This document shows, piece by piece, positions 8,959 to 17,966 of a stretch of DNA of 64,000 nucleotides. The translations under genes and the position numbers were made by a program. The notes under the pieces were generated by a model. That model had not been told where the DNA came from. It ran no database searches and saw only the letters and a program-made list of their open reading frames with translations. Location: contig NZ_CP087134.1 in the NCBI RefSeq assembly GCF_020911925.1, positions 5,208,001 through 5,272,000 on the forward strand, read 5' to 3'. The stretch is from Flavobacterium cupriresistens (lineage in GTDB: Bacteria; Bacteroidota; Bacteroidia; Flavobacteriales; Flavobacteriaceae). Each line of letters starts with the position of its first letter. Position 1 is the first letter of the stretch.

Positions 8959-9597
8959 TTAAAGATTGTTTAACTGATAAACATCATCTAATTCTTCATT
9001 CGAACTAATATTTACATTCAAATCCGTTACGAAACCGGAATTTAAACCGTAAACCCATCCGTGAAGTGTTAGGTCCTGACCATTTTTCCAGGCTCCTTGA
9101 ACGATTGACGTTTTAGCTAAGTTGTAAACCTGCTCTTTAGCATTGATTTCTACAAAAGCATTAAAACGCTCTGTTTCATCTACAATCGAATTTAAATATT
9201 TGTCATGTAAACGGTATTCGTCTTTAATATGACGAATCCAGTTGTCGATAATTCCAACAGATTGATTCCCCATAGCCGCTTTTACACCACCACAACCGTA
9301 ATGTCCGCAAACAATAACGTGTTTCACTTTTAGCACGTTTACTGCATAATCCAGAACGCTCAACATATTCATATCAGAGTGAACGACCATATTGGCAATG
9401 TTTCTGTGTACAAAAACTTCTCCCGGTTTAGCACCGATAATTTCATTAGCAGGAACACGGCTATCAGAACATCCGATCCATAATAATGGCGGAGTTTGTC
9501 CTTTGGCTAAATCTGCAAAAAAATTAGGGTCTAATGCTAATGATTTCTCAACCCACTCTTTATTGTTTTCTAATATTTGCTTATAAAAATCTTTCAT
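8959..9597 (-). CDS. can: Beta-class carbonic anhydrase
   Basis: Zinc enzyme interconverting CO2 and bicarbonate in the cytoplasm. The beta-class ligands are intact: Cys43 with the Asp45-Arg47 dyad in GCSDSRVPA, and His99/Cys102 in VCGHYGCGGV. The length of 212 residues is normal, with the conserved 'GEVFVHRNIANMV' following the first motif. It lies 121 bp downstream of, and on the same strand as, a SulP-type transporter. That pairing suggests the transporter brings in bicarbonate which the anhydrase then equilibrates with CO2 for carboxylation reactions. Confidence 0.95.
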   Translation of the reverse strand: MKDFYKQILENNKEWVEKSLALDPNFFADLAKGQTPPLLWIGCSDSRVPANEIIGAKPGEVFVHRNIANMVVHSDMNMLSVLDYAVNVLKVKHVIVCGHYGCGGVKAAMGNQSVGIIDNWIRHIKDEYRLHDKYLNSIVDETERFNAFVEINAKEQVYNLAKTSIVQGAWKNGQDLTLHGWVYGLNSGFVTDLNVNISSNEELDDVYQLNNL

Positions 9598-9718
9598 TTT
9601 TTGTTTCGTTTTTAGTTAGTATTTCTAACTTGATTAAAGGTATCAAAAATAATTTTACCGAACGGCAGCTTAATTTCGATACTTCTTTCATTTCAGAAAT
9701 ACCTCAATTAATTTATTT

Positions 9719-11374
9719 TTATTTTTTAGAATCTTCGTTTGCAACCTCTTTTTTCACCATCGTTCTCTTAGCAACATCATAATAATGTTCGATAGATACA
9801 TGATTATTGATATCCGGTGAATTTTCTAACTCGTAAGCTTCTTTAAAGCCTTTAAGTTTTACTTTGATATTTTGATCAACAGCACGTGTCCCTTTAAATT
9901 CGCGAATTAAATCTAAAACGTCATGTGCAATATACTCTGTATCGTGTGCATTAATAATTACTTTAGAATTTTCAGGAATTTCATTCAATGTTGATTTGAT
10001 TGCTGCCTTATTTAAGAAGGAAACCTCCTGAGCCAAATCTATATGAATAACATCTCCGTCTTCGTATTCTTCTTTTTTGAAACTGTAAGCTCTTTTTAAA
10101 TTTCCTCTCAATACAAAAATAATACTGATTACAATTCCCAGAGCAACTCCTTTAAGTAAATCTGTTGCTACGACAAACACTAATGTCGCAATAAAAGGAA
10201 CAAACTGGTATTTACCTTTTTCCCAGAAATGTTTAAATGTTGCCGGTTTCGCTAATTTATATCCAACCAAAATCAAAACGGTTGCTAAAGTCGCTAACGG
10301 AATTTTATTTAAAATTGTTGGAATAGACAAAACACTAAGTAACAAAAGCACACCATGAATGATGGCTGACATTTTAGATTTTGCTCCTGCGTTATTATTT
10401 GCAGAAGATCTCACCACAACTGATGTCATTGGCAAACCACCTAAAAGTGAACTTAATATATTACCAATTCCCTGTGCTCTAAGCTCTACATTGGTATTAG
10501 TATAACGCTTCTGAACATCCATTCGGTCAGCGGCTTCAATACATAACAATGTTTCAATAGACGCTACAATAGCAATTGTTAACGCCACAACCCAAACCTG
10601 AGGATTCGATACCGCAGCAAAGTTTGGCAAAATTAAAATAGATTTGAATTCATCAAAAGACTTTGGAACCGGTAAAGAAACCAAGTGTTCTTTTGTAATG
10701 GCTAATGAACTTCCTGAAGAAACAAAAATTTCGTTTAAGACAACACCCGCAACAACAGCAACAAGCGCCCCCGGAATCAATTTAAGATTCTTTAAAAACG
10801 AAATCTTATCCCATGAAATTAAGATCACCAGAGAAACCAAAGAAACCACTACCGCTCCTAACTGAATATGATTTAATATATCGAATAAAAACGAGAAGGT
10901 ATTGCTCCCGTCGTTTTGAATAAAAGCCTGGTCTCCTTCAAAATCAGCATCGTAACCAAAAGCGTGTGGCACTTGTTTTAAGATGATAATGATTCCGATA
11001 CCGGCTAACATTCCTTCGATAACATTTGTTGGAAAATAATTTGAAATACTTCCGGCTTTTAAAAATCCTAATGCCAATTGAATTAATCCGGCAATAAAAA
11101 CAGACAGTAAAAACACATCGAAAGCGCCAAAATCGGTAATAGCTGTTAAAATAATAGCTGTTAAACCAGCTGCCGGCCCCGAAACACTAATATGAGATTG
11201 GCTTAAATAACCAACCACGATACCACCGATAACACCCGAGATAATTCCGGAAAACAAAGGAGCTCCAGACGCCATTGCGATACCTAAACACAATGGAAGA
11301 GCCACTAAAAAGACCACTAAACCTGACGCAAAATCAGATTTAAGATTGGCAAAAAGATTGATTTTTTTTGTCAT
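9719..11374 (-). CDS. SulP family inorganic anion transporter with STAS domain
   Basis: 551 residues. The first 400 or so form the SulP transport domain of many helices. It begins with a DFASGLVVFLVALPLCLGIAMASGAP segment and has the 'SVSGPAAGLTAII' TM3 signature (near 64) and 'VEIRAQGIGNILSSLLGGLPMT'-like loop (near 300). A C-terminal STAS domain (about 430-515; VIHIDLAQEVSFLNKAAIKSTLNEIPENSKVIIN) closes the protein. Members carry sulfate, bicarbonate or other anions. The neighbouring carbonic anhydrase favours bicarbonate, as in BicA-like proteins, but sulfate cannot be excluded from sequence. Confidence 0.85.
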   Translation of the reverse strand: MTKKINLFANLKSDFASGLVVFLVALPLCLGIAMASGAPLFSGIISGVIGGIVVGYLSQSHISVSGPAAGLTAIILTAITDFGAFDVFLLSVFIAGLIQLALGFLKAGSISNYFPTNVIEGMLAGIGIIIILKQVPHAFGYDADFEGDQAFIQNDGSNTFSFLFDILNHIQLGAVVVSLVSLVILISWDKISFLKNLKLIPGALVAVVAGVVLNEIFVSSGSSLAITKEHLVSLPVPKSFDEFKSILILPNFAAVSNPQVWVVALTIAIVASIETLLCIEAADRMDVQKRYTNTNVELRAQGIGNILSSLLGGLPMTSVVVRSSANNNAGAKSKMSAIIHGVLLLLSVLSIPTILNKIPLATLATVLILVGYKLAKPATFKHFWEKGKYQFVPFIATLVFVVATDLLKGVALGIVISIIFVLRGNLKRAYSFKKEEYEDGDVIHIDLAQEVSFLNKAAIKSTLNEIPENSKVIINAHDTEYIAHDVLDLIREFKGTRAVDQNIKVKLKGFKEAYELENSPDINNHVSIEHYYDVAKRTMVKKEVANEDSKK

Positions 11375-11454
11375 AATACAATACTAAGAATTGATACATT
11401 AAAGAGCAACTGCATTTATCTATAAATACAGTTCGTTTAAAATAATCGGAAGTA

Positions 11455-11739
11455 TTATGCCAAGTTGGGTGGTGGAGCAAATATACTCGGAGAAATATTA
11501 TCTAATTCGACAATATTACCGGATACTATATTTTTTGATTCATTAAAAACCGGCATAACCAATTCATGCTGAAATATAGCCGCGTAAACAGCTGCTTTAA
11601 GTTCTTTGTGTGATTGCTCTTCTTCAGAGCAACTGAAAGTTACGCACGTATCACTACCTTTCTTTAGCACACAAACAATTGTTGGTGTTGCCAAAAAAGC
11701 AATAAATAGAAATAGTAATATGCGAGCGATTAATTTCAT
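11455..11739 (-). CDS. Small secreted or membrane-anchored hypothetical protein
   Basis: 94 residues starting with a hydrophobic segment (LIARILLFLFIAFLATPTIVCVL) that could be a signal peptide or single anchor. The rest has two Cys in VTFSCSEEE and upstream TC, and ends in a proline-rich IFAPPPNLA. No known family recognised. The name 'conserved Flavobacterium hypothetical' is a guess. It stands 81 bp upstream of the SulP gene on the same strand and may be in that transcript. Confidence 0.55.
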   Translation of the reverse strand: MKLIARILLFLFIAFLATPTIVCVLKKGSDTCVTFSCSEEEQSHKELKAAVYAAIFQHELVMPVFNESKNIVSGNIVELDNISPSIFAPPPNLA

Positions 11740-11810
11740 TGTGGCAAAAATAGCGTTAAACGAATAAAATCAAAGCGAGAAGGCAAAAATTTTATAGAAA
11801 TTTAACATTA

Positions 11811-11850
11811 TTAAAAAATCAGAATGACAGCAATCCGTCATTCTGATTTT
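11811..11850 (-). terminator. Intrinsic terminator downstream of dps
   Basis: Perfect 14-bp stem (AAAATCAGAATGAC with GTCATTCTGATTTT) and an 8-nt loop; on the minus strand it runs into a T-tract. Confidence 0.85.
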
Positions 11851-11871
11851 AATCCATTTATAATTAACTAT

Positions 11872-12351
11872 TTATAATGATTCTTCCAACCAGGCATTCA
11901 TCATCCAGATTGTTTTTTCTTGCTCTGCAATGAAATCACTCATCATAGAATTGGTCCCTTCGTCATTGATTTCACCGGACTGACTAAGGATTTCTCTTTC
12001 AATTTTTAATAAATCTGATAACGAATGTACAATCAAATGAACTGCCTTTTCATCATTCGAGATGTTTTTTCCAACTGTTAATTTGTTGTTTTTGATATAA
12101 TCTTCAAAAGTATGCAAAGGAGTCCCTCCTATTGTCAAAACTCTTTCTGCAATCATATCTATTTTTAATTGAGCATCTGTATACAATTCTTCAAATTTCA
12201 CATGCAAATCAAAAAAACGTTTCCCACGAATATTCCAATGAATCCCTCGTAAATTTTGATAATACACCTGAAAATTGGCTAACAACACATTTAATTCTTT
12301 TACTAATAATTCCGACTCTTTTACAGGTAATCCTAAAATATTTGTTTTCAT
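11872..12351 (-). CDS. dps: Dps family DNA-protecting ferritin-like protein
   Basis: A miniferritin that forms dodecamers, oxidises Fe2+ with hydrogen peroxide and stores the iron, shielding DNA from Fenton damage. The inter-subunit ferroxidase ligands are visible: His38 in GIHWNIRG, His50 and Glu54 in FFDLHVKFEELY, and Asp65/Glu69 in KIDMIAERV. The length of 159 residues is typical. It is divergent from oxyR, 107 bp away. OxyR directly activates dps in several bacteria, so peroxide induction is a reasonable inference here, though no operator was identified. Confidence 0.93.
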   Translation of the reverse strand: MKTNILGLPVKESELLVKELNVLLANFQVYYQNLRGIHWNIRGKRFFDLHVKFEELYTDAQLKIDMIAERVLTIGGTPLHTFEDYIKNNKLTVGKNISNDEKAVHLIVHSLSDLLKIEREILSQSGEINDEGTNSMMSDFIAEQEKTIWMMNAWLEESL

Positions 12352-12430
12352 AATCCTTATTTTTACACTAATTTACTACAAATTTATTGTAAGTTCTTTA
12401 AATTTTATATCAATAAAAATTATATTTTAT

Positions 12431-12438
12431 TATTTTTG
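12431..12438 (+). promoter_or_regulatory. Bacteroidetes -7 box TATTTTTG of oxyR
   Basis: Fits TAnnTTTG, 20 bp before the oxyR ATG, in the intergenic region shared with dps. Confidence 0.5.
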
Positions 12439-12458
12439 TATCAAAAAATACTATCAAA

Positions 12459-13400
12459 ATGACGATCACTCAATTACAATATGTGTTAGCTGTTGCCGAG
12501 CATAAAAATTTCACTCTTGCAGCCGAGAAGTGTTTTGTAACGCAGCCTACATTAAGTATGCAGATTCAAAAAATCGAAGAAGAACTTAACATTTTAATTT
12601 TCGACAGAAGTAAAAAACCAATCCAACTTACTGATATTGGTCATAAAATTGTAAATCAGGCCAAGAATATTGTAAATGAAGCCGACAGAATAAAGGATAT
12701 TGTAGAACAACAAAAGGGTTTTATTGGCGGTGAATTTCGTTTAGGGATCATTCCAACCATTATGCCAACGCTGTTGCCCATGTTTTTAAACAATTTCATT
12801 AAGAAATATCCAAAAGTAAAACTTCTTATTGAAGAGCTAAACACAGATGAAATTATTCTAAAACTAAAAAATGGTCATCTGGATGCTGCTATTGCCGCGA
12901 CACCACTTGAGGATGAAAAAATTAAAGAAATCGTTTTGTATTTCGAACCCTTCGTAGCGTACATACCAGAACATCACGCCAGCTTTGAGAAAACCGAAAT
13001 TGAGGTAGCCGACTTAAATCTGAATGAAATTTTACTTTTACAAGACGGGCATTGCTTTAGAGACGGGATTTTGAATTTATGCAAAAATGGATCTGACATC
13101 GATCAGACCAATTTTCAGATTCAAAGTGGGAGTTTTGAAACCCTGATAAAATTGGCAGACGAAGGCCTTGGTACAACGTTACTTCCGTACTTGCACACCT
13201 TAGACTTAAAAGATTCCGATAAACTGAAACTTCGTAACTTTAAGGAACCAAAACCAGCTCGTGAGGTAAGTTTAATTTACCCGAAAAGCGAATTAAAAAT
13301 GCAAATCATTGACGCCCTCAGATCTACAATCGCAGGTGTTGTAAAGGGAGCAATTGTTTTTCAGAATGTTCAAATCATCAGCCCGCTACAAAAAAAATAA
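12459..13400 (+). CDS. oxyR: LysR-type peroxide sensor OxyR
   Basis: Transcription factor that senses hydrogen peroxide. The N-terminal winged helix-turn-helix (MTITQLQYVLAVAEHKNFTLAAEKC; SMQIQKIEEELNILIFDR) is the LysR domain, and residues 91-300 form the periplasmic-binding-like sensor. The two redox cysteines that form the activating disulfide in E. coli are at exactly the same numbers here, Cys199 and Cys208, in GHCFRDGILNLC. Length 313 (usual 305-315). It is transcribed away from dps, its likely target, and ends in a palindromic terminator. Confidence 0.93.
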   Translation: MTITQLQYVLAVAEHKNFTLAAEKCFVTQPTLSMQIQKIEEELNILIFDRSKKPIQLTDIGHKIVNQAKNIVNEADRIKDIVEQQKGFIGGEFRLGIIPTIMPTLLPMFLNNFIKKYPKVKLLIEELNTDEIILKLKNGHLDAAIAATPLEDEKIKEIVLYFEPFVAYIPEHHASFEKTEIEVADLNLNEILLLQDGHCFRDGILNLCKNGSDIDQTNFQIQSGSFETLIKLADEGLGTTLLPYLHTLDLKDSDKLKLRNFKEPKPAREVSLIYPKSELKMQIIDALRSTIAGVVKGAIVFQNVQIISPLQKK

Positions 13401-13407
13401 GCGCATA

Positions 13408-13433
13408 AAAAAGGAGCCAATTGGCTCCTTTTC
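13408..13433. terminator. Bidirectional palindromic terminator
   Basis: AAAAGGAGCC AATT GGCTCCTTTT, a near-perfect palindrome between the converging oxyR and the small gene at 13436-13633. Confidence 0.8.
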
Positions 13434-13435
13434 TT

Positions 13436-13633
13436 TTATACTTTAATTAGTAGTAGACTTTGTTTTAATTCTGGTTTCTCAATAATGAAATTTAATAACC
13501 ATTCTTGTAATTGTTCCATTTCGTACGGTAACAGTGTTTTGATAGCTTTCTCTAATTCCTTACAGAAAAGTATCGGATCGAAACTTACTCTCTCAAGTAT
13601 TGATTTCGTGTAATCAAACATCATTTTAGACAT
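13436..13633 (-). CDS. Conserved small protein of unknown function
   Basis: 65 residues, no signal peptide. It begins MFDYTKSILERVSFDPILFCKELEKAIKTLLPYEMEQLQEWL after an initial MSKM. I recall this short helical protein as widespread in Bacteroidetes, with a fixed 'FDxxLFxKEL.KAxxxLLPxExExL' pattern, but no function has been assigned to it that I know of. The start could be any of the Met residues at 1, 4 or 5. It is flanked by the shared terminator and a 166-bp AT-rich space. Confidence 0.7.
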   Translation of the reverse strand: MSKMMFDYTKSILERVSFDPILFCKELEKAIKTLLPYEMEQLQEWLLNFIIEKPELKQSLLLIKV

Positions 13634-13799
13634 AATAAAATAAGATTTTTGGGGGTTATCTCTATTTTTAAACTCGCAACAAATTTAAACAAATATCAGG
13701 TCGAATGGTATATTTTAACTTATTTTTTTAAAAACTTTATCAACTAATACGTTTTCTTATTACATATAAATCAATATAGAATCATTCTAAACAACTCAT

Positions 13800-14465
13800 T
13801 TAAACCTTTTTAAAAGCCCTGAACATTTCTCTTTTTCCCGGTGGCCCCGCTAACTTCTCCACCGTAAATCCAACAGAAATCATACTTCTTTTAACAACTC
13901 CGCGAGCAGCGTATGTTACTAAAACGCCATTTGGCTTTAAACTATTGTACATTTTCTGAAAAATTTCGGTACTCCAAAGCTCCGGTTGCACCCGATATCC
14001 GAAGGCATCAAAGTAAATCAAATCAAAAATTTCAAAATCGTTTATTTCATCAAAAAATTGTTTCCTTTTGGTTAACGTAAAATCAGCGCTGATTTCAACT
14101 TCTGCATTCCATTCGCATTCATGCATTTTTTCAAAAACGGCAACATACTGATCTGCTTCCAATTCGGAAACATAATTCATTTCTAAAACTTCTTTTGCTT
14201 CAACCGGGTAAGCCTCTACTCCAACATAGTTTATTTTCTGTTGCTTTTGGGCCGATTCCAAAAAAGTAATAAAGGCATTCAATCCTGTACCAAAACCAAT
14301 TTCAAGAATACTGACCGCTTTATCTTCAAACAAGGAAAGTCCGTTTTTTATAAACACATGTTTCGCTTCCTGAATTGCACCATGCTTCGAGTGATAACAT
14401 TCATCCCATTCCTGCAAATGAATTGTGGTTGAGCCATCTAGCGTTTTAATTATTTCTCTTTTCAC
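13800..14465 (-). CDS. mnmD: tRNA (5-methylaminomethyl-2-thiouridine)(34)-methyltransferase
   Basis: A SAM-dependent methyltransferase that completes the mnm5s2U34 modification of tRNAs for Lys, Glu and Gln, the job done by the C-terminal half of the fused MnmC protein in E. coli. In Bacteroidetes it is a stand-alone gene, as here (221 residues). The DUF752 signature is clear: 'GFGTGLNAFITF' (SAM binding, near 58), 'IYFDAFGYRVQPELWSTEIFQKM' (near 152) and 'GPPGKREMFRAFK' at the C-terminus. 'YHSKHGAIQEAKHVFI' near 24 is also typical. Confidence 0.9.
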   Translation of the reverse strand: MKREIIKTLDGSTTIHLQEWDECYHSKHGAIQEAKHVFIKNGLSLFEDKAVSILEIGFGTGLNAFITFLESAQKQQKINYVGVEAYPVEAKEVLEMNYVSELEADQYVAVFEKMHECEWNAEVEISADFTLTKRKQFFDEINDFEIFDLIYFDAFGYRVQPELWSTEIFQKMYNSLKPNGVLVTYAARGVVKRSMISVGFTVEKLAGPPGKREMFRAFKKV

Positions 14466-14691
14466 CTTTTAAACCGTTTATCATACAATATCGCTGATTT
14501 TCAAGCGATTTTCGGAGTCAAATTTAGTCAAAACAACTGCGTAAAGTCATAAAAAATGAGAGTTTTTTCATAAATTCTTTACAAAACTATGCCAATTATT
14601 TCAGTTTATTAAAAGATAGATAAATCTCAGTTAAACGCGGCAATTAATGCAGTTATACTAAGCAAATTATATATTTTTCCTTAATTTTGCA
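14466..14691. other. AT-rich intergenic region between mnmD and ilvE
   Basis: The divergent mnmD/ilvE space. Apart from the probable ilvE -7 box just downstream I see no gene, hairpin or recognisable regulatory motif. Confidence 0.5.
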
Positions 14692-14699
14692 TTTAATAA
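14692..14699 (+). promoter_or_regulatory. Bacteroidetes -7 box TAATTTTG of ilvE
   Basis: Fits TAnnTTTG; implies a leader of about 65 nt before the chosen ATG at 14773. Confidence 0.45.
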
Positions 14700-14772
14700 A
14701 ATCTATTTATACCAAAACATTACCGTAGTTCATTCTATAGTGATGCAATTACATAAAAAACTTTACATTATT

Positions 14773-15843
14773 ATGAGTACAACTCAAACAAGCAAAATTG
14801 AAATCAGAAAAGCTACTTCATCGAAAATAAGCGGAGTTGATTTTGAAAACCTAAGCTTTGGTGCTGTTTTTACAGACCATTTATTTGAATGTGATTTTAA
14901 AGACGGTCAGTGGCAAAATCCTGTCATTAAGCCATACGCTCCTATTCTGATGGACCCTTCTTCAAAAGTCTTCCACTATGGTCAGGCTATTTTTGAAGGC
15001 ATGAAAGCTTACAAAGATGACAATAATGATATTTGGTTGTTCAGACCTGATGAAAACTTCAAACGTTTTAACAATTCTGCAGTACGTATGGCAATGCCGG
15101 AAGTTCCTGAAGCTGTTTTTATGGATGGTTTAAATGAACTATTAAAATTAGATCAGGAATGGATTCAAAAAGGAAACGGAAGTAGTATGTACATCCGTCC
15201 TTTTATGATTGCAACCGGAGCAGGTGTTATTGCAAATCCATCTGACGAATATAAATTCATGATTTTATTATCTCCTGCAAAATCGTATTACTCAGGTGAA
15301 GTAAAAGTAATTATCGCGGAGCACTACAGTAGAGCTGCAAATGGTGGAATCGGTGCTGCAAAAGCGGCCGGAAATTATGCTGCTCAGTTCTACCCAACTA
15401 ATCTGGCAAACAAAGACGGTTTCCAACAAGTAATCTGGACAGATGATGCCACACATACTAAATTGGAAGAAGCCGGAACAATGAACGTGTTCTTTAGAAT
15501 AAACGACACTTTATTGACTGCTCCAACCAGCGAAAGAATTTTGGATGGTATTACCAGAAAAAGTTTAATTGCTATGGCAGAAAAAGAAGGTCTTAATGTA
15601 GATGTTCGCCCGGTTATCGTTTCTGAATTGGTAGAAGCGGCTAAAAACGGATCTCTAAAAGAAATTTTCGGAGCCGGTACAGCTGCCGTTATTAGCGTAA
15701 TCAAAGGATTCTCTTATCAGGATACTTACTATGAAATGACTCCAGTTGAAAATTCGTATGCTTCTATTTTAAAAGAAAAACTAACAAGTCTTCAAAACAA
15801 ACTTTCTGAAGATACTTTTGGCTGGACTGTTAAAGTTCAATAA
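14773..15843 (+). CDS. ilvE: Branched-chain amino acid aminotransferase
   Basis: PLP enzyme catalysing the last step of valine, leucine and isoleucine synthesis and the first of their breakdown, using 2-oxoglutarate/glutamate. The fold-type IV signature is present: 'VFHYGQAIFEGMKAY', the PLP lysine at 197 in GAAKAAGNYAAQ, and 'LEEAGTMNVFF'. An upstream ATG pair at 14740/14743 would add 11 residues. I chose 14773 because MSTTQTSKIEIRK is where relatives begin and it gives 356 residues, the family's normal length. It is a single gene closed by a very strong terminator. Confidence 0.93.
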   Translation: MSTTQTSKIEIRKATSSKISGVDFENLSFGAVFTDHLFECDFKDGQWQNPVIKPYAPILMDPSSKVFHYGQAIFEGMKAYKDDNNDIWLFRPDENFKRFNNSAVRMAMPEVPEAVFMDGLNELLKLDQEWIQKGNGSSMYIRPFMIATGAGVIANPSDEYKFMILLSPAKSYYSGEVKVIIAEHYSRAANGGIGAAKAAGNYAAQFYPTNLANKDGFQQVIWTDDATHTKLEEAGTMNVFFRINDTLLTAPTSERILDGITRKSLIAMAEKEGLNVDVRPVIVSELVEAAKNGSLKEIFGAGTAAVISVIKGFSYQDTYYEMTPVENSYASILKEKLTSLQNKLSEDTFGWTVKVQ

Positions 15844-15862
15844 ATAAAATATTTTTAATTTT

Positions 15863-15905
15863 AAACCCGACAGGTTTTTGAACCTGTCGGGTTTATTTTT
15901 TTTTT
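15863..15905 (+). terminator. Strong intrinsic terminator after ilvE
   Basis: Perfect 14-bp stem (AAACCCGACAGGTT with AACCTGTCGGGTTT), 4-nt loop, long T-run. Confidence 0.92.
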
Positions 15906-15928
15906 AAATTTTTAATTTTTAATTTTTT

Positions 15929-16309
15929 TTATAAAAGTTTCGAAAAATCCGGTTTAAAATAATTAGGCCCTTTCATCACTTTTCCGTCTTCGCGATAAAT
16001 AGGCTGACCGTCTTCTCCTAATTTACTCATATTACTGCGTTGGATTTCGTCAAAAACAGCTTCTATTTTATCTTGCAGTCCGTGTTCGATAATCGTTCCG
16101 CATAAAATGTACATCATATCTCCAAGCGCATCGGCAATTTCTACGAGATCATTATTTTCAACTGCTTCCAGATATTCTTCGTTTTCTTCTTTCATCAAAT
16201 TATAACGAAGGTGTTTTTTGTTTCCTCCCAAATCTGCAATTGGCGTTTCACTGTGTCCGATTTTAAAAGCAGTATGAAATTCCTTAACTGCATCTATTTG
16301 CTTCTTCAT
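15929..16309 (-). CDS. MazG-like nucleoside triphosphate pyrophosphohydrolase
   Basis: 126 residues of all-alpha NTP-pyrophosphatase type. The metal-binding helices show 'NLMKEENEEYLEAVENNDLVEIADALGDMMYIL' (residues 37-69), i.e. the EExxE...ExxD pattern of the MazG/HisE superfamily. The likely reaction is hydrolysis of a nucleoside triphosphate to monophosphate and pyrophosphate, a house-cleaning role, though the substrate is unknown. The C-terminal 'GEDGQPIYREDGKVMKGPNYFKP' is typical of the Bacteroidetes subgroup. It ends near the ilvE terminator. Confidence 0.82.
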   Translation of the reverse strand: MKKQIDAVKEFHTAFKIGHSETPIADLGGNKKHLRYNLMKEENEEYLEAVENNDLVEIADALGDMMYILCGTIIEHGLQDKIEAVFDEIQRSNMSKLGEDGQPIYREDGKVMKGPNYFKPDFSKLL

Positions 16310-16364
16310 GATTTTATTTAATTAAATGAACTACCAAATTAGTAACTATTCGTGTACAATTATC

Positions 16365-16372
16365 TAAATTTG
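16365..16372 (+). promoter_or_regulatory. Bacteroidetes -7 box TAAATTTG
   Basis: Fits TAnnTTTG, 18 bp before ATG 16391. It lies inside the longer possible reading frame from 16352, which argues for the downstream start. Confidence 0.55.
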
Positions 16373-16390
16373 CCAAAAATAATTTCAACT

Positions 16391-16579
16391 ATGTTTAGTC
16401 AAGGACAATTAATATTCGCAGTCTGTTTTTTTATTGCATTCGTAATCGTAATGATTTTTGCTTATCGAAAAGATTTGGCATTACACAAAATTTTCTACAA
16501 AGGAAACTACAAAGTATTGCTCACCTTCCTGCTTTTTATTGTGATCCTGTTTGTGATCAAATTCTTTTTTAAAAGATAA
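16391..16579 (+). CDS. Small two-helix membrane protein
   Basis: 62 residues with two transmembrane helices (QLIFAVCFFIAFVIVMIFAY and VLLTFLLFIVILFVIKFFF) joined by a basic loop 'RKDLALHKIFYKGNYK'. I chose the ATG at 16391 because MFSQGQLIF is the start seen in similar Flavobacterium proteins and because a promoter box overlaps the upstream extension (16352). No function is known to me. Confidence 0.7.
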   Translation: MFSQGQLIFAVCFFIAFVIVMIFAYRKDLALHKIFYKGNYKVLLTFLLFIVILFVIKFFFKR

Positions 16580-16769
16580 GTATCGATTTTTTTCTTATAT
16601 TTAAAAATCAAAAATAAATTACTGTTAGATTTACATTTAGCATTTTCAAAAAAGAGTTCATTTTATTTTTTTTGAATGAAGTATAATCCGAAAGTATCGT
16701 TTTAATTCCTGTACTATTCCCCGCAATAGCAGAAAATTTATAACTTTACGACACCAAATAACCTACCCA

Positions 16770-17900
16770 ATGAAGATTTTAAAATATCTGTTTCTTTTAG
16801 CGTTACTAAGCCTAGTTGCCCTTAGTGTTTTTGTAGCTACTCAAAAAGGAGATTTTACTATAGAACGAAGCAAAGTCATCAATTCACCAAGAAATACCGT
16901 TTATAATTACATAAATGATTTTAGAAATTTTGAAGATTTTGAATCATGGGCGGTTGAAGATCCAACGATGCGAATGTCTTTTCCAAGTAAAACAATTGGT
17001 AACGGAGCCACTTTTTCCTGGGAAGGTAACGAAGGAAAAGGAAATGCAATTACCCTGAAAACAAAAGACGGAGAAAGCATTCAACAAAAAATGAACTTTG
17101 ACGGAACGCAAGCTGACGTAAATTGGACATTCAAAGATACATTGGCGGGTAAAACAAAAGTGACCTGGAAAGCAAAAGGAACAATGAGTTTCCTATTTAA
17201 AATTTACACCTCTATAAATGGTGGTTCTGATAATGTCATTGGAACTATGTACGAAAAAAGTCTTGTAAATATTGACAAAAACTTAGATTACGAAACAAAA
17301 ACGTATACCATTAAAGTTAATGGCGTTGTTAAAAAAACGGAGACTTCCTACATCAAACAAACTTTTACAAGCGAAATTCAAAAAGTAAATAAAAATGCCC
17401 GTGTTGTAATTCCAAAGCTTATACAATTCAGCAAAACAAACGGTTTACTTACTAACGGAAAACCTTTTATCATTTACCATACTTATGATACAGCAACCGG
17501 TTTAGCCAAAATATCGATTTGTTTACCTATAAACAGAGATATTTCCATCAGCGCTGGCAGTGATATACTATCGGGAAAACTTAATGGTTTTGAAGCTGTA
17601 AAAACAACTCTTACAGGAGACTACTCACACACCAGCGAAGCAATTGCCAAAGCAAAAGCTTTTATAAACAACGAGAAAATCGTTCCCGAATTAAGCTGGT
17701 CACATCTTGAAATCCTGACGATTAATAAACTAGATGTAAAAAGCCCGTCAAAACTAATGACGGAGATTTATTTCCCAACAAAACCTAAAGTTGTTCCTGT
17801 TGCAACTCCTGTTTACAGACCAAGGACTGAAGCAACTACAGAACCACAAAAACCGGCAACACCGGCAACATCTACAGAAGAAGAACAATCAGAATTCTAA
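16770..17900 (+). CDS. SRPBCC-fold protein with C-terminal GyrI-like domain
   Basis: 376 residues. A hydrophobic N-terminal segment (KYLFLLALLSLVALSVFVATQ) anchors or exports it. Residues about 28-180 have the SRPBCC/polyketide-cyclase pattern seen in many Flavobacteria ('FTIERSKVINSPRNTVYNYINDFRNFEDFESW'). Residues about 190-340 look like a GyrI-like small-molecule-binding domain ('YHTYDTATGLAKISICLPI'). The last 40 residues are Pro/Thr/Glu-rich and probably disordered. Both folds bind small hydrophobic ligands, but none can be named. It lies 66 bp upstream of an ECF sigma gene on the same strand. Confidence 0.75.
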   Translation: MKILKYLFLLALLSLVALSVFVATQKGDFTIERSKVINSPRNTVYNYINDFRNFEDFESWAVEDPTMRMSFPSKTIGNGATFSWEGNEGKGNAITLKTKDGESIQQKMNFDGTQADVNWTFKDTLAGKTKVTWKAKGTMSFLFKIYTSINGGSDNVIGTMYEKSLVNIDKNLDYETKTYTIKVNGVVKKTETSYIKQTFTSEIQKVNKNARVVIPKLIQFSKTNGLLTNGKPFIIYHTYDTATGLAKISICLPINRDISISAGSDILSGKLNGFEAVKTTLTGDYSHTSEAIAKAKAFINNEKIVPELSWSHLEILTINKLDVKSPSKLMTEIYFPTKPKVVPVATPVYRPRTEATTEPQKPATPATSTEEEQSEF

Positions 17901-17966
17901 AAAAATAACAGAGGCAGATTAAACCTTTTCTTTTAAATTCATTCTAACAAGATATAAACCAAAAGC

